Source: Agelaius tricolor | Lineage: Eukaryota; Chordata; Aves; Passeriformes; Icteridae | Assembly: GCA_023055355.1 (NCBI GenBank) | Contig: JALJCS010000001.1 | Span: 82,314,881-82,378,880, forward strand | Direction of reading: 5' to 3' | Length of the DNA: 64,000 bases | Shown: positions 1-12,310 of the stretch, piece after piece | Position numbering within the stretch: the first letter of the stretch is position 1 | How the letters are laid out: every line of letters starts with the position of its first letter | Program-made: the position numbers and the translations under genes | Notes under the pieces: model-generated | Seen by the model: only the letters and a program-made list of their open reading frames with translations | Told to the model about the DNA's origin: nothing | Database searches by the model: none

Positions 1-2202
1 CAGATTCTTGTATTCAAAATGTACAAGGCATGGCAGCTAGGTTGCTATTGGTTTTTTCATTCCTAAGAGAGTTCAAAAAGGGGTGAGGATCCTCAAGGGT
101 GAGGAGATTTGTTTGATAGATGTGTGTGAGCTTGATCTTTCAGTGGAATCATTGGGAATTAAAGCTCACTTTAAAGCAGGCTGTTGAAGAGGAAATAGGT
201 GTCTGGTCTTTGCTAACCCAAATGAAACCTTTCCCTTTTGGTGCAGAGATAAAAGTCAGAGTTTCATTCCAACACTCAGCTATCAGGAATGTGCCTTTCA
301 GGACTGATAAGTGATGGTTTCTACACACAACATACTGCAAGATAGTTCAGTTCACACTCTTACAACTCCTGTGGCTTTGAATCAATAGTGAAGTACTCGA
401 AAATTGTTCTACAAAACTGCACCAGGGTGAGAATTACAGAAAAACCTGGACAGTGTTCAGAAAACTTGCTTTGCAAAGCAGCAGATACAAAAAATATAGT
501 GTACTTTAAGAGAGAAAGAAAGGTGTGGGGGAGAAAAGAGGAAGAAAAAGGCTTTCAAAACATATCAAATGAAGCTTGTTTGACAATAATCGCTGCAGGT
601 GGGGAAGCTGATTTTAAGTGTGAAAATATTTAACATTTTACTGCACACAAATGCTTTCATAGAGGAGTCGTTTGTGTGTGCGTGAGTGCGCACGCGCGTG
701 CACATGCAGCAAACAGAAATCTATTGAGTTCCACCAGACCAGACGTCTGCATTCTGGAGGGCTCATTGCAGCCAATAAATTTGACTAAAACTTTTTTTTT
801 ATTTTATGAATTCTGCTATAAAAGCTAATCCTCCTTTCTAGACTTAGTATAATTACAAGACACTATTCTGAGTGCCAAAAATGTCAACTGAAAGTTGCAA
901 ACATGGGCACATTTAAGCAGAACCATATGTTTGAATGCAAGGCAAGACCTGAAGTAAGTTAATCAGTTTACCTTTTTCTGAAGAGTCAATTTATAATGCA
1001 ACTTGAGGTCTAAGAAAGAATACAGTCAGTGATAAATTACATTGCTCAATCATTTATTAATAAGCTTCACTGGAAAGAAAGATTTTATCGATGCTCAAAA
1101 TACACTAAGTTACAAAATCACAGATGTTCAGGGTTCTGGAGCCAGAAACCTACTATTAATGAACTCTCATTAATACCTAATCAACGTGTGATATTTTGAT
1201 CCTGTGAGAGAATTGATGGCCAATAAAAATAAACTCAAGATGTCTTCCTCTCTAGGAAAAAAAAAAAAAATTATAAAGCCAGGAATGCACACAGTAACCA
1301 TGATGCAGTAACTAAGGTTAAGCAGCTGGAGGCTAAATGTTAAATTTTTTTTGGTACAGAATGGATTTATTCTGTCACCTAGGTAATTTCAGAGTCTTAC
1401 TCTGGAGGATTTATATAAGCGTTCAGACTTAGCAGATGTATTCACGTGCAATACATTAACCATGCAAAACTGCTTTCCAGGCTCTTCTGGATTAGGGTCT
1501 TACAAACAGACCTCTCTGGAAATTAAATCCTTAAAGAAAAAAAAGCCCTGTTCCTCTCTGTTATTCTACTGCACTTAAAGTTTGGAATCTACTTAAACAC
1601 ATATGGCTTTTGAAATTAAATCATATGCATTTCTCTGTAAGAATGTGCTGGGTTTTTAACCCCTCAGTAATGACAAAAACAGAAGTGCAAGTGGATTTTA
1701 GACTTGAACTAGAAACACAAAATTTCTTACAGTACATCAAGGCAATGATCCATCTGGTCTACTGCTCTTTCTCAAAGGTGGCCAGCATCAGGTTCTTGAG
1801 GGAAAATCATACCAATAGTTAGAATCAACAATTACAAAAAACCCTCAATAAACAAATGTATTTTTAAATAAAGTAAACTTATGCCCTTAACCTATTGTGA
1901 AATTCTAAACCATATATTGTAAACATGCAGAATTTTATCATGTTTATAATTATGTAGTATGATTTTAACCCCCTTGGGTTTTTTTTTCATAAACCCTAGG
2001 GCATTTAGAGAAAGGCCTTATAGAAACAGATCCACAGGATGCTTGCATGCAATACAAGGAAAACAAAATCCTGAATTCTCTTCCATGTGAGCTAGCCAAC
2101 AGATTCCCTAAGCATCCTCATGTCTGGGGTAAATAGAAGTACTGACACTACTGCATATTAAATTATAGTACATCATTAATTCAATGACTGAGTTTCTTTC
2201 TT
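1..2202. other. AT-rich intergenic or intronic DNA, no gene seen
   Basis: No gene, RNA or recognisable transposon is visible. The only structured parts are a short alternating purine-pyrimidine run near 671-706 and a poly-A run near 1257-1271. Short open frames are present on both strands but look like chance frames in AT-rich DNA. Confidence 0.6.
671..706. repeat. GT/GC alternating purine-pyrimidine run
   Basis: The stretch runs through TG, CG and CA dinucleotides (core cgcacgcgcgtgcacatgc) and alternates purine and pyrimidine almost without break. Such runs can adopt Z-DNA. It looks like a decayed TG/CG dinucleotide repeat. Confidence 0.6.
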
Positions 2203-2265
2203 TTCCTTCCTTCCTTCCTTCCTTCCTTCCTTCCTTCCTTCCTTCCTTCCTTCCTTCCTTCCTTC
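2203..2265. repeat. (CCTT)n microsatellite
   Basis: About 15 uninterrupted CCTT units form a pure pyrimidine tract on the plus strand. It passes directly into a 9-bp minisatellite on its right. Open frames here on both strands simply translate the repeat (Pro-Ser-Phe-Leu on plus, Lys-Glu-Gly-Arg on minus) and are not genes. Confidence 0.95.
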
Positions 2266-2380
2266 CGCCACTTCCGCCACTACCGCCACTTCCGCCAGTT
2301 CCGCCACTTCCTTCCACCACTTCCTTCCACCACTTCCTTCCTTCCGCCACTTCCTTCCTTCCACCACTTCCTTCCTTCCC
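2266..2380. repeat. 9-bp minisatellite (CTTCCGCCA-like)
   Basis: Units of cttccgcca repeat with variants (ctaccgcca, gttccgcca), interrupted by extra CTTC units and by ttccaccac versions. The tract continues the CCTT array, so the 9-mer probably arose from it by point change and slippage. The combined tract is almost entirely pyrimidine on the plus strand. Confidence 0.85.
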
Positions 2381-5300
2381 CTAGTGATGTGCATCATTGA
2401 TCATTGCTGATGTGATGGGCTTTAACCATTTTTTCTGTCTCATGCAGAGTTTTCACCAGTGTGACCACAGCAACAGCTGACTGTGCCCTAAACACTTCCA
2501 AGAAGCAGGGGGTTGTGAACAGCAGGATTTCTTGTTCTGTGATATCTCAGGAAAATGAGTTCAACATTAGCTCTGCCTAAGCTTCCATGCAGAGACCTGA
2601 ACCAAAATGATAATGTATTCTGGGTACAGGGTTATAAAAGTGGGAGATTGATATTTTCTTTCATTCTGATAAAGGGAGGTGGCAAAGGCTACCTTTGAAA
2701 TTGAATTAAAAGATGATGTCATGACTACTAGTCTATGAAAATTAAAATAAATTTCATTAATTTTATGATAATCTATATCAATATCAGGTGTTCAGGGATA
2801 GGTTCAGGACATTTTATCAAGATGTTGACCTTGGCATACCTTATTCAATCAAAAACTCATTTTCCAGGTGCCTCTAATAACTGAAGGAAAAACTTGTTTT
2901 GAATGACTGCACTTATGGAAGTTTGTGACCTGTAAGAGTTTGAGAAACAGAGAGCAAGGGATGAATCTTACAATTTTTACTAACTTGCACATAATTCAGG
3001 TCTTTCTGAAGATGGTCTAGAATCAAATGATTGAATTAAATTATTGGAAAAAAGAGGTGACATATTGCATAAAGCTCTGTATATGCGTACAGCCATACCA
3101 TTCCTAAGGTGCTACTTAATCTCTGAAATAAAAGCCAAATGCAGTAAATTATATGAATGCCACTGGAGAAGAGGAGAAATCAACTCCTTTATTCTAAATC
3201 TGTGTTGTCAGTGCATTGCCCACCATTACAGGGGGACTGGCTTTCACTGTGCAGGTGCAGAGCCAGAAATCTTTCTGAGTTCTGTATATACATACCTGTA
3301 AAGAAATCAGAGCATCCCATTTAACAGGGAGGGCAAATCTGAGGGAAAGATGGCAGTTCTTTGCCATAGCTTAGAGAAGTCAGCTGGGTGAAGCAGAAGC
3401 TGAGCACAGATTGCAGCTACAGTTCCTCACAGTGTTTCCCCCATATGAATGAGGGGAATTTGCCCTGCTGGCCTTCTATGTGACCTCAGGATGGAAATGC
3501 ACCTTCCATTAATGGACATAATGAAAGGAGTAATAAGAAACTCATCATGTCTTTACAAGTAGAGCATATTAGGCTAGCATGAATTTACTATAGAAAATAA
3601 CCAGGTGTGTCAACAGCAAAGGCCCTGGAAACAACATGCAAGATAACATCATGAGGCACCTCAAACTGTTCCTTTTTGCATCAAATGGACTAAGTGAAGA
3701 GGATGATTATTCAGCTAAACTATTGCCTCTTGCAGCTGAACCTCTGTTATCAGGCGAGATCCTGGTGTGTTTGTCAGTATAACTGGTAGAGCTTCAAATC
3801 TATTTTGCAGTACCCTCTGGAGCACCTCCAAAGAACATGAACCATTCTGAACTATTTTACAACAGTGCAGCAGCTTGTCAGTGCTTTTTTTTCTGAACAG
3901 TGTGAGAGAAGTCCCAAATTATGCTATTGTAAAATATAAGAGTGCTTCAGTAGGTTGGGGAACACAAAGTGGCTGTTGGTGTGACATTGATTAATGACTG
4001 TGAAGTGTTAAAATGAGATATTGAGCAGTCAGCCTTGGATTTTACATCAATCCAAGCAAAAAATTATGTCTTTAAGGATAGTCCCAAATTCCAACCAGCT
4101 CCAAAAAAATGGCATCATGTTTAGTTGGTTGTCTGATACTTTGTTAACTATTTCTGACCTGGTTATTACTAGAGAAAAACAAATTAACTAAATAGAGAAA
4201 AGAAAGCCAAAAGGGCCTATTAGTATGAAGATGAAAACAGAAGGCACTACTCATGTGACACACTTGAGATTTTGTGTTTAAGTGAGCTGGATATTTTTTT
4301 CTATCTGTTGTCTGATTTTCTAAATTAAAGCTCTAAAATTTTATTCACCCTCTATACAAACAAAATGCAATGACACATTATTCAGTGTTTGTATGGCTCT
4401 GGGAATATGTCACATATTATTATATTTATCAGAACATAAACTAGAGAAAAATTAACCCAATGGCATTTTTAAAACTCAAGATGGAAACAGACAAGGAATG
4501 GAAAACCAGAATACTTTATCTGATGCATGCAAGATTTATATATATATATACAAAATAGCAACATGTACTTCCAAAGCAGTCTGAAATTTACACACTTTAA
4601 AGGTATTGAAAAACAAGTTCCTTTTCATTAGAGATACACTAAAAAGAACAACACAAAATGCAGCTCTTGAAAATGCTGGTTCAGTGTAGAAACAGTTCAT
4701 TTCATTAAGATATTTTTTCGATACTGTTTCTTAATTTGTTTTTGATATTCGAATATCCTGCATTTTACAGTATATAAGTATCATCCTGAAACATTTACAA
4801 CAAGTATCATACTTTAAAACTATCAACAAACTAATCAAAATTTTAAAATATCTACACATTATTAATTTTTTTGCATTTTGGTATCATTGTAATGAAATGA
4901 GAATGTAAAATTAATTTTTTTGCTTTGTTCCATTGAATGTCATATTAACATAGAAGCCTCCTCATCAGATGATCATTATGCAATTTCCATGCACACAACA
5001 ATCACCAACAAAAAAGGCAGTTACTACAATTGTTAGTGGTAGCCAGACCAATGTCCCATTGTGCTAGGTACTGGACATACATACACCTCATTCCAATAAT
5101 GTGGTAAACTAGAAAAGTTGTAAAATATTGAGAAAGCAAGCACCGCTGTCCCCCTTCCTTATGTGTAAACTAAAATTAATGTATTATTAAATTGTTTCAC
5201 TGAGAACCCTTAGAAGTTATTTCTCAGCTGCAAGCATGTTAAGACTTTTTCTTCTATAGAGGAAATATACAAGTATGAGATTTATTAAAGTATGGTGTGG

Positions 5301-6361
5301 TTTTAGGTTTGTGTGCAGAATGCACAAGTCTTACACAGAATCATCTGTCTGCATAGAAGTGGAAGTTGTTTAGTAGATGCCCAGTTGAAATTACAGCCAT
5401 TAATTTATGCTCTTAAAAAAGTTAATATAATTAATCTGGCTGACAGATCAGTAGTCTGACAGATCTGTGAAATCTGGAATTCAATAATTATCATTATCAT
5501 CAAGAATTGACATACTAGTAGTTACCAACTTTCATTTCTGACTCAGATTAGGCTTTGATCGTTCTAATTTAAAAGATAAAATGCACAGGTCTGAGAATTT
5601 TAGGGGAGATTTTTTATAGGTAAATAAGCACATCTCAGTTCAAGAAGAATGACTTAGTTAGCAAATGTGTTTGTGGCAGCAATAAATAAGTGTATAAGGC
5701 AAACAACTTCTTCTAATGATTAGCAAAATATAAATTCCTTCTTACTGTGCAAGTTAAGCATATTCATTTTCTTCCTCAGCTTGCTTAGATATTGAACATG
5801 CTATTCAGAATAGTAAAAAGTTTTAGAAAAAAATGTTTATAACATTAAAAGCTTCATAACCCCCAGAGTCTGTAACTGGATTCAATAATACTGTGAAGTC
5901 AATTTGGATGATGTGAATAATAAAAAGATGACTAATTTGAAAATCTCTGATGAGATGAGAAACCATATAAATTATTTGGCATGAGTTAATTTAGGAAAAA
6001 ATACTTCCCACAAACATTTGGATAGTAAAATATGAATTGAACCATCACATTTCTGAAAGACATTTTTAGAATACAGAGAAAAAGTAGTAATGGTATCACA
6101 GATTAACTAAGACAACTCTTTTGCAAAATAGCTTCTCAGCTATGAGCTGAGAAGAAACTGGATCATATATGTGCCACAAAACTAGTTGTTATGTTGGACC
6201 TCAGCACTACAGTTTATATTAAAGGTGTAAAAGAATGTTCGAAATTAAATGTTTTGTATTTCCCTAAAAAAGGAAAGAAATAATTTCTTTCTTGCCTTCT
6301 GAAAGTAAAACTCCAGCAAGGATGATGATGTAGTCAGCTGATGGTGAGGAGCTCTTGCAAT
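2381..6361. other. AT-rich DNA, no gene seen
   Basis: I see no transposon or gene in this stretch. There is a short (TA)n run at about 4536-4550. The 85-codon plus-strand frame at 3044-3301 resembles no family I know and has no supporting context. Confidence 0.55.
6132..6154. repeat. 10-bp perfect hairpin
   Basis: The arms cttctcagct and agctgagaag are perfect reverse complements around a 3-base loop. No run of T follows, and nothing suggests a transcribed RNA, so this is recorded as a structure only. Confidence 0.7.
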
Positions 6362-6500
6362 AGAATCATAGAATCACTGAATATTCTGGGAAGGAACCCA
6401 CAAGGATCATTAAAGTCCAACTCCTGGCCCTGCACAGGACAGCCCCAGGAATCACACCATGGACAAGTAAACCCAAAGCATTCTGGTAATCACCAAGGTC
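6362..6500 (-). mobile_element. CR1 LINE 3'-end fragment
   Basis: Read on the minus strand this ends in the avian CR1 tail: tagaatcatagaatcactga at the left edge is the reverse complement of the ATTCTATG-type 3' repeat. Next come blocks typical of one CR1 subgroup (ggaaggaacccacaaggatc and ctggccctgcacaggacagc). It is a 5'-truncated, non-coding copy, and its right boundary is approximate. Confidence 0.88.
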
Positions 6501-8075
6501 ATTCCTGTTTGTTGTCAGTTTTGGCCTGAGCTACTCAAGCTACCCAAGGGTTGGTGATGATCCCCGATATCTTGTCTGGACAGTGATCCCTGACCCTTCT
6601 CAATTACTTTTGCAGGGAAAGCCTGAGAGACGCAAAAGAGAGATGGTGAAACCTACACAGTTTCAAATGTTGGAGACAGACAAAAATGGCTAATGTAGGA
6701 GAAGCAACAGACAGGTGAAGGTGAAAAAGTGAGGCCCAGAAATAAACCTGGGGGAGATTTCAGAGAAGAAATATTGGAACATGAAGGAAAACAGATGAAG
6801 ATTTTGGAGGATTAAAATGATACATTTCCCTCTCCTTGGTTTCTCTAAGTTCCACCATATATGAGGTGGGATGATATGACTCAAAGGATTTATGCTGTAC
6901 AGTCTACTGCTTTCAATGAGTACTGCTTTGTTAAGAAAATATGTTGACCCTGGAACAACACAGAGAAATGGCAATAAGTCATTTTAAAAATCTCTCTGCT
7001 GAGAACCAGTTGAACTGAATTGATTATCTTGGACTTGAGTTTAAAAGTGTTCATAAAAAAATCCCACAGCTATCAATAAAAAATAGCTTGAATTTTACTT
7101 TCTCCAGGCAAAATGCTAGAGAGCTGTGCTGCAAATGAAAGAAGATGATGTTCACACATGTGCTGTGTCTGCACACTGTGTTTTCATAGCAGCACCTGAA
7201 GCAAATGAGGGTTTACATCCAGTGCAGAGAGTCTGATGTAGCCAGCTACAGAAACATTGGCAGCAGGGGCCACAGGGGATATTTAGCTCTGCTGTCAAAG
7301 CCTTCACTCTCATTAGTAATGAACTGACTGCCTCAAAATCTATTTGGTTTCATTGAGTTTGAAAGACCACAAAATGTTACAAAGTCCTAAAAAACACCCC
7401 CATAAATTTGAATCCATCTGAAATGTAATTTACTTTTTCTGCCAATATACTACTGAAGTCACAAAATGAAATTTGATGGATTGACAGATTTATTCCCACA
7501 ATTCATTTCTAATCCATGGCTTCAGAAGAATTAGTATTCCTTATCCAATCCAACAACCTGTAATAATTATTTCTGTTTCAAATCTGGTTTAGTTTTTGCT
7601 TCTCTTGAATAGCTGCATTTGCAGTAATTTCCACTCAGGATCTTTGTTTCTCTGTTATTATTTTCTTTATTTAAAATCCCATTTTGAAATCTAAATTTTG
7701 AATTCCTTTTTAACCAAGAACTTCTGTTTTGAATTTAGAGTTAGTCTTGGTTTGTAGATGCTCCTCTTCATGTTATACATTGCAAATACATGGAATAAAC
7801 TTATTTTAAATTATTTCCATTAAAAAATAGATACCTTTTAAAAGGCAAAATGGCATAGAAGTACCATCTAGTTGCATAATCTGAAAGGGGTTTGAATTAC
7901 CTCCTGCATCCACACTCTCATAGTGCATCTCACTTGTGTAAAAGCACCTCCTTTTGTCAGTGGCCATCACCTTTGTGGGGCAACCTCTGTCACTCAGCTG
8001 AGAGAACCCTGCTAATGTTCACTGCTGCCCTTGGTGGCTGCCATGCCAGCCTCACATCCGTGCACTGATTGATCT
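6501..8075. other. AT-rich DNA, no gene seen
   Basis: No transposon was recognised beyond possible decayed CR1 sequence up to about 6610. The minus-strand 94-codon frame at 6690-6974 matches nothing I recognise. The sequence near 7240-7370 looks less repetitive and could be old unique DNA. Confidence 0.5.
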
Positions 8076-8245
8076 TTGAATCATTGAATCATTTACATTT
8101 TAAAAGAGCTCCAATATCATTGAGTCCAGCCATCAAGCCAACACTGCAAAGCCCACCAAGGCCACACCATGTCCCCAAGTGCCACATCTACACCTCTTTT
8201 AAATACTTCCAGGCATGGTGACTCAACCACTTGCCTGGTGAAGTG
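8076..8245 (-). mobile_element. CR1 LINE 3'-end fragment
   Basis: The left edge carries ttgaatcattgaatcattta, a decayed CR1 tail read on the minus strand. It is followed by recognisable CR1 3' blocks such as cattgagtccagccatcaag, catgtccccaagtgccacat and ggtgactcaaccacttgcct. The copy is 5'-truncated and moderately diverged. Its right end may reach about 8280. Confidence 0.9.
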
Positions 8246-10672
8246 TCAGTTTGTCCAGGTCCTTCCACAGAGGGAGATTTCTAGCTGGTTTTGTATTGCC
8301 TATCAAAACAGCCTAGGAATAAAAGATCAGAAATAATTATCAAAACAGAAGAGAAATGTTTGCTTGCTGTTGTACATCTGCTCCTATGCTAGATAAGACC
8401 TATGTTTTCTCTAAGAGCAGAAACAAATGTTTTCTGTCTCTATGTTCTCCAAAATTTGAAAACTTCCATTTGATGTGTGCAAGTTTCACAACAATCCTCA
8501 AAGTGAAACTGATGAATGAAACTGGAATTTAGAATAGCTTCAACTACTAAAAAGCTCCTCCTCACAGATTCTCCAGTTTTCTCTATGATGTTGGTTCTGT
8601 CAGCATCTTACTGTGCCAGAAAAAGTTTTTGAATTTTCTTGATGCATTGAAAAGCTTCCTTTCCCTAGTTTATATAGTCATAATCTTTTTCTTCCATAAG
8701 TTTTGTTTTTGTGAATTGCACACACAAAAATCCCTACCAAATGTAGAGAAACAGTAAACATTTCTTATGTTTATCTATGTTTAAAAACATTTATGCATGT
8801 TTTATGATTCAAAAATGTTAGAGGCATTGGAGAAGCCCTCATAACTTCAGCAGGCCTTGGCTCAGTGCCATGGCTTGCTTGTGTAAGCACAAGTTCATGC
8901 TACTTGTCCCCATTTTGACCTCGGACAGAAAAGATATTATTTGTGGGGTGCCATAGACACTATGGGCAGTGCAGCTGCAGTGTGGGGTGTCCCAACCATG
9001 TCCATAAACAGATGATTCTTAGAGGAGAAATAACCTGAGAAGAAAGGACTATCGCAGCTAGAACTAGAATAAATGTATTATTAATGAGAAAAAGGGGAAA
9101 GGGATGTACCAAGGGCAGTAGCAGCAGTCAGGGAGATGAAAAATATGCAAATTTCTTGTTGGAGTGGAGGAGGTTTCTTTTTGGTGCAGTGATTCAACAC
9201 TCAGGCTGAATGAGATCAACAGGAAGAAGGGAGCCCTGCTCAGCTGGCTAGTAGTGAAAAGGACTCCTACAAATTTCTTCCTGTAGTGGGGATAGGACTG
9301 TAGTGGAGATAGGACTGACCTCTCAACAAATAGAAAGCCCTGCTTGGTTCTGCCCAGAAAAAACTCTCCAAAACCAGAGCTTTTGATTCTATATTACCAG
9401 TTTAGGAACAGAAAAATGGGAAAGGAGACATAAGGACTGTGTTATTTCAGGTGTGTTCTGTGGAGTTGATAATAGATTATTATTTATGATTTTTTCAACA
9501 TCCAAATACATACTGATAGTTTCCTGCACAAATAAATAAAATACAATTCTGAAAGCAGCCTCTCTCTTGTGCATCCTTGGCTACTCAGGGATTAAATATT
9601 AACTCCCTCAAATAATGCTTCCCCCAGCCATTATATTACGATTTAGTTACACCCCAAGTATGACTTTATATTTCCCTTGTTATGTGAAATTCTCACTCTG
9701 CAGATTCTATATGCTATATTTGGCAATATAATTACTGTTGCCTTAAGCACTTTTTTCCCCGCAGAATATTTCCTCCTCATTTAGATTATTACATTCCACG
9801 AGAGTTTTCAGGAGCCATAGTGAGTTCCCTTGTATTGCCTCCAAAAAAAGTCTAACTTAAGCTATAGTTTCTGGACAATAAGAGTGACAAGCCACAGATG
9901 TTTCAGAGTTGTGTTCAGGCAGTATATAAGCATAATTGTTGTTGTTGTTCCTATTGAGCCTCTTGGCTGCAGTCACAGACAAGGGTCTATTGTGTTAGAC
10001 ATTGTTATACCATGTAATAAAAAAAGCAATTATACAATCCCAGACTAATTAATTTAGGGACTAGCCCTAGCAGGTATTGAGCAGTCACACTAGCTGGATG
10101 GAGCATTAAGAACTACCTTACACAGCAATAGCAAAGACATGCCACCTACAGCAGTTTGGAGCTGCCCAGTGCTCTCCTGTGCTCGTGGTATCTAGTGTGT
10201 GTTTATACTCTAACAAGTAGGCTAGCAAAGAGGAAACTCTGTTACTTTTTGAGGCTGCTCTTTGCAAAGTGTTTTATTTACTGTAGATGACCATATCCTT
10301 GGGTGTCTGTCCAGGGCAAATATTCTGGGAGCATGCAGAGCCCTTCAAGAGGACATGACATCAGGCTTGGATGGGGGTTGCAAGCCCCAGGTGGTGAATT
10401 TACATTTTGTGCTTTCATCTCTCTCTGGGAAGATATGTGTGTCCCGTTGGCCATGTTCCTAAATTTGCATTTAACTTATTATATGAACAGTTGATACACT
10501 TTTTCTTTGACACTGGAATATCAAAATGATAAATGGTTTACAGTCAACTCTTTCATGTGTAAAACAGACCCACATGGCTAACCAGAGTTTCCTGCTTAAG
10601 GGAAAATTAAAGAATGCTTTTCCTTGGTGTCATGTCTATGCTTTCCAACAAAGAAGGTCTCAGATTCACTTT
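8246..10672. other. AT-rich DNA, no gene seen
   Basis: No gene or RNA is recognised. A 17-bp tandem pair lies at 9281-9314 and a short GTT run near 9937-9950. The frames at 9389-9574 and 9830-10048 look like chance frames. Confidence 0.5.
9281..9314. repeat. 17-bp tandem duplication
   Basis: Two adjacent copies of ctgtagtggggatagga differ by one base and are followed by a partial third copy (ctg). It is a simple local duplication. Confidence 0.75.
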
Positions 10673-10918
10673 TTGGCCCTAGATCAGCAATGTACTTGAA
10701 AATGTGCTTAACTTTAAGCACTTCCTCAAGTTCCATTGAAGTGTACTGTCAGCACTCAACAAATAATAAATCATAACAACAATTGAAGCTAATCCACTTT
10801 CCTTTCAGAACGCTACATGATAATGCCATAGAGCAAATATTATATGCAAAAAATATTTCTTTGTGAAGTCACTCAATGGTACTTCAGCAAGGGCTTAAAT
10901 GATTTGCTGAAACAGGGT
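10673..10918. mobile_element. old palindromic MITE-like repeat
   Basis: The left part (ccctagatcagcaatgtact, then aatgtgcttaactttaagca and ttccattgaagt) and the right part (gggcttaaatgatttgctga then aacaggg) are imperfect reverse complements at the outer ends. They match a palindromic repeat I recall from sauropsid genomes, built around 'gattcagcaaagcacttaag' and 'gtgcttaactttaagcac'. It has no coding capacity. The family name is left open; the fold and the sequence memory are the basis. Confidence 0.5.
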
Positions 10919-11520
10919 TTCAAATGAGTTTATATAATACAACAAGATCAAATTGCAATGTGTGTTTTTCAAAATGTCGTCCTGATCCTGAAAATTACTA
11001 GGTGAGTAATTTAATCAGTGTTTTCAGAGTGTAAGTGTAGGCTGCCGTTGAAGCCAGAAGGCAAAGGTGTCAAATCCCATTAACAAGTACAATCAGTAGT
11101 ATAGGTGATTACGGTAGCTTGCTGAGTACCTCCTGGGAGATGCTGACCTCCAGGGATTGAACGGTCTGTACTTCCCAGAAGATACTTGCAGTAGTAGAGT
11201 GAGAATAATAAAAAGAAGCATCCCAGTCTCTATTTCAAATAGAAGTTTATTGTTTGTGTAGCTTGTAAGGAAAAACTGCAGTTGCAGCTCTTTGCCTCAG
11301 TGGGAGCCGAAGTTCCCAATATGTTACAGTGCTGGAAGTTTGTCTGAATGGCCAAGTCTATTTTTTTTATTTATTTATTTAACATGGTCAGATGACATTT
11401 TTAAGGAATGCCTATACTAAATAACATCAGCATTGAGCAGTGGGCTAAATCAGCTCATCTTTTGCTCCTGCTGATATAGCTAAGCAAATGACTTATGGCT
11501 CCTAAGCTCACTGGTTGAAA
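10919..11520. other. no gene seen
   Basis: This is AT-rich sequence with a TTTA-type run near 11360-11382. Nothing is recognised. Confidence 0.5.
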
Positions 11521-12310
11521 ATCACGCAATGGGAAAACACCGACAAACCTTGCACTGCGGTGTAGGATTTTCTTCATTCTGCAGTCTGAAGGAGGCTGGA
11601 GCTGTGAAGCTCACTGTGGATCCAAGAAGCAGCACTGGCTGCTGCCTGGGAAGGGCAGTGGCTGCTGGAGATGCCTGGCTGAGGGATGGGGATCCCTTGG
11701 TGTCTGTGTGGGTGCTGCTCTGGGTCCTTGCGAAACAGAAACCTGCAAAGCACAGTAACAAGAAGCTTTGTGACCTTGTGGGGTTATGCTTGCTGGGGAA
11801 AACTTTTTTAGCTGAGTTTTCAGCAGCACTTTTGCTGCACAAGACAGATCAGACCACATATGGGGACTGGGGGGGCAGTGGTACTGGTGGTTGAGCGGGA
11901 GAAGAAAGGAAGGGAGGAGGGACAGGAGTACGGCAGGGGAGTGCGATAAAAATCAAACGCCACTTGTGGTTTTCTCACATGGTAATTACTTACTTTTAAA
12001 CAACAATATGAAAAGCAAGCACAGCTGGAGGTTTGGCACTTCCAATAGCATTCAGGGGCCACTTTGGGTTCCCTCTGCTTCCTGAGAATATGTAGAAAAA
12101 AAGAGGCAGGAAGCCTGCGGGTAAATCTCTCCTCCTTGATCTCCAATCTCTCTCCCTGCAGCGGGCTAAGCACAGGCCCTGTGCACACTCTGGGCAGGGC
12201 TACCAAAGGCAAGCACAGCCCACTGTGCTTTGGGCAGGCAGCTGAGACCTGCTGGCCCCACACGCCCATCAGCTGCATCATATGATGTGACACAGTCACA
12301 CTCACCTCCT
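11521..12310. other. GC-richer block with overlapping open frames, unassigned
   Basis: This stretch is visibly richer in G and C than its surroundings and holds long open frames on both strands: 121 codons plus at 11529-11894, 106 and 82 codons minus, and 161 codons minus at 11820-12305. They overlap one another, none shows a domain or signal peptide that I recognise, and GC-rich DNA has few stop codons by chance. Around 11945-12010 there is an AT-rich island with homeodomain-like TAATTA. It could be an old regulatory region, a decayed repeat or a lone exon. I assign no function. Confidence 0.35.

Noticed and set aside
2108..2397. Open frames over the CCTT array on both strands
   Set aside because: They are direct translations of a microsatellite and a 9-bp minisatellite.
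6132..6154. 10-bp hairpin as a transcription terminator
   Set aside because: The genome is eukaryotic and no U-tract follows; such hairpins occur by chance.
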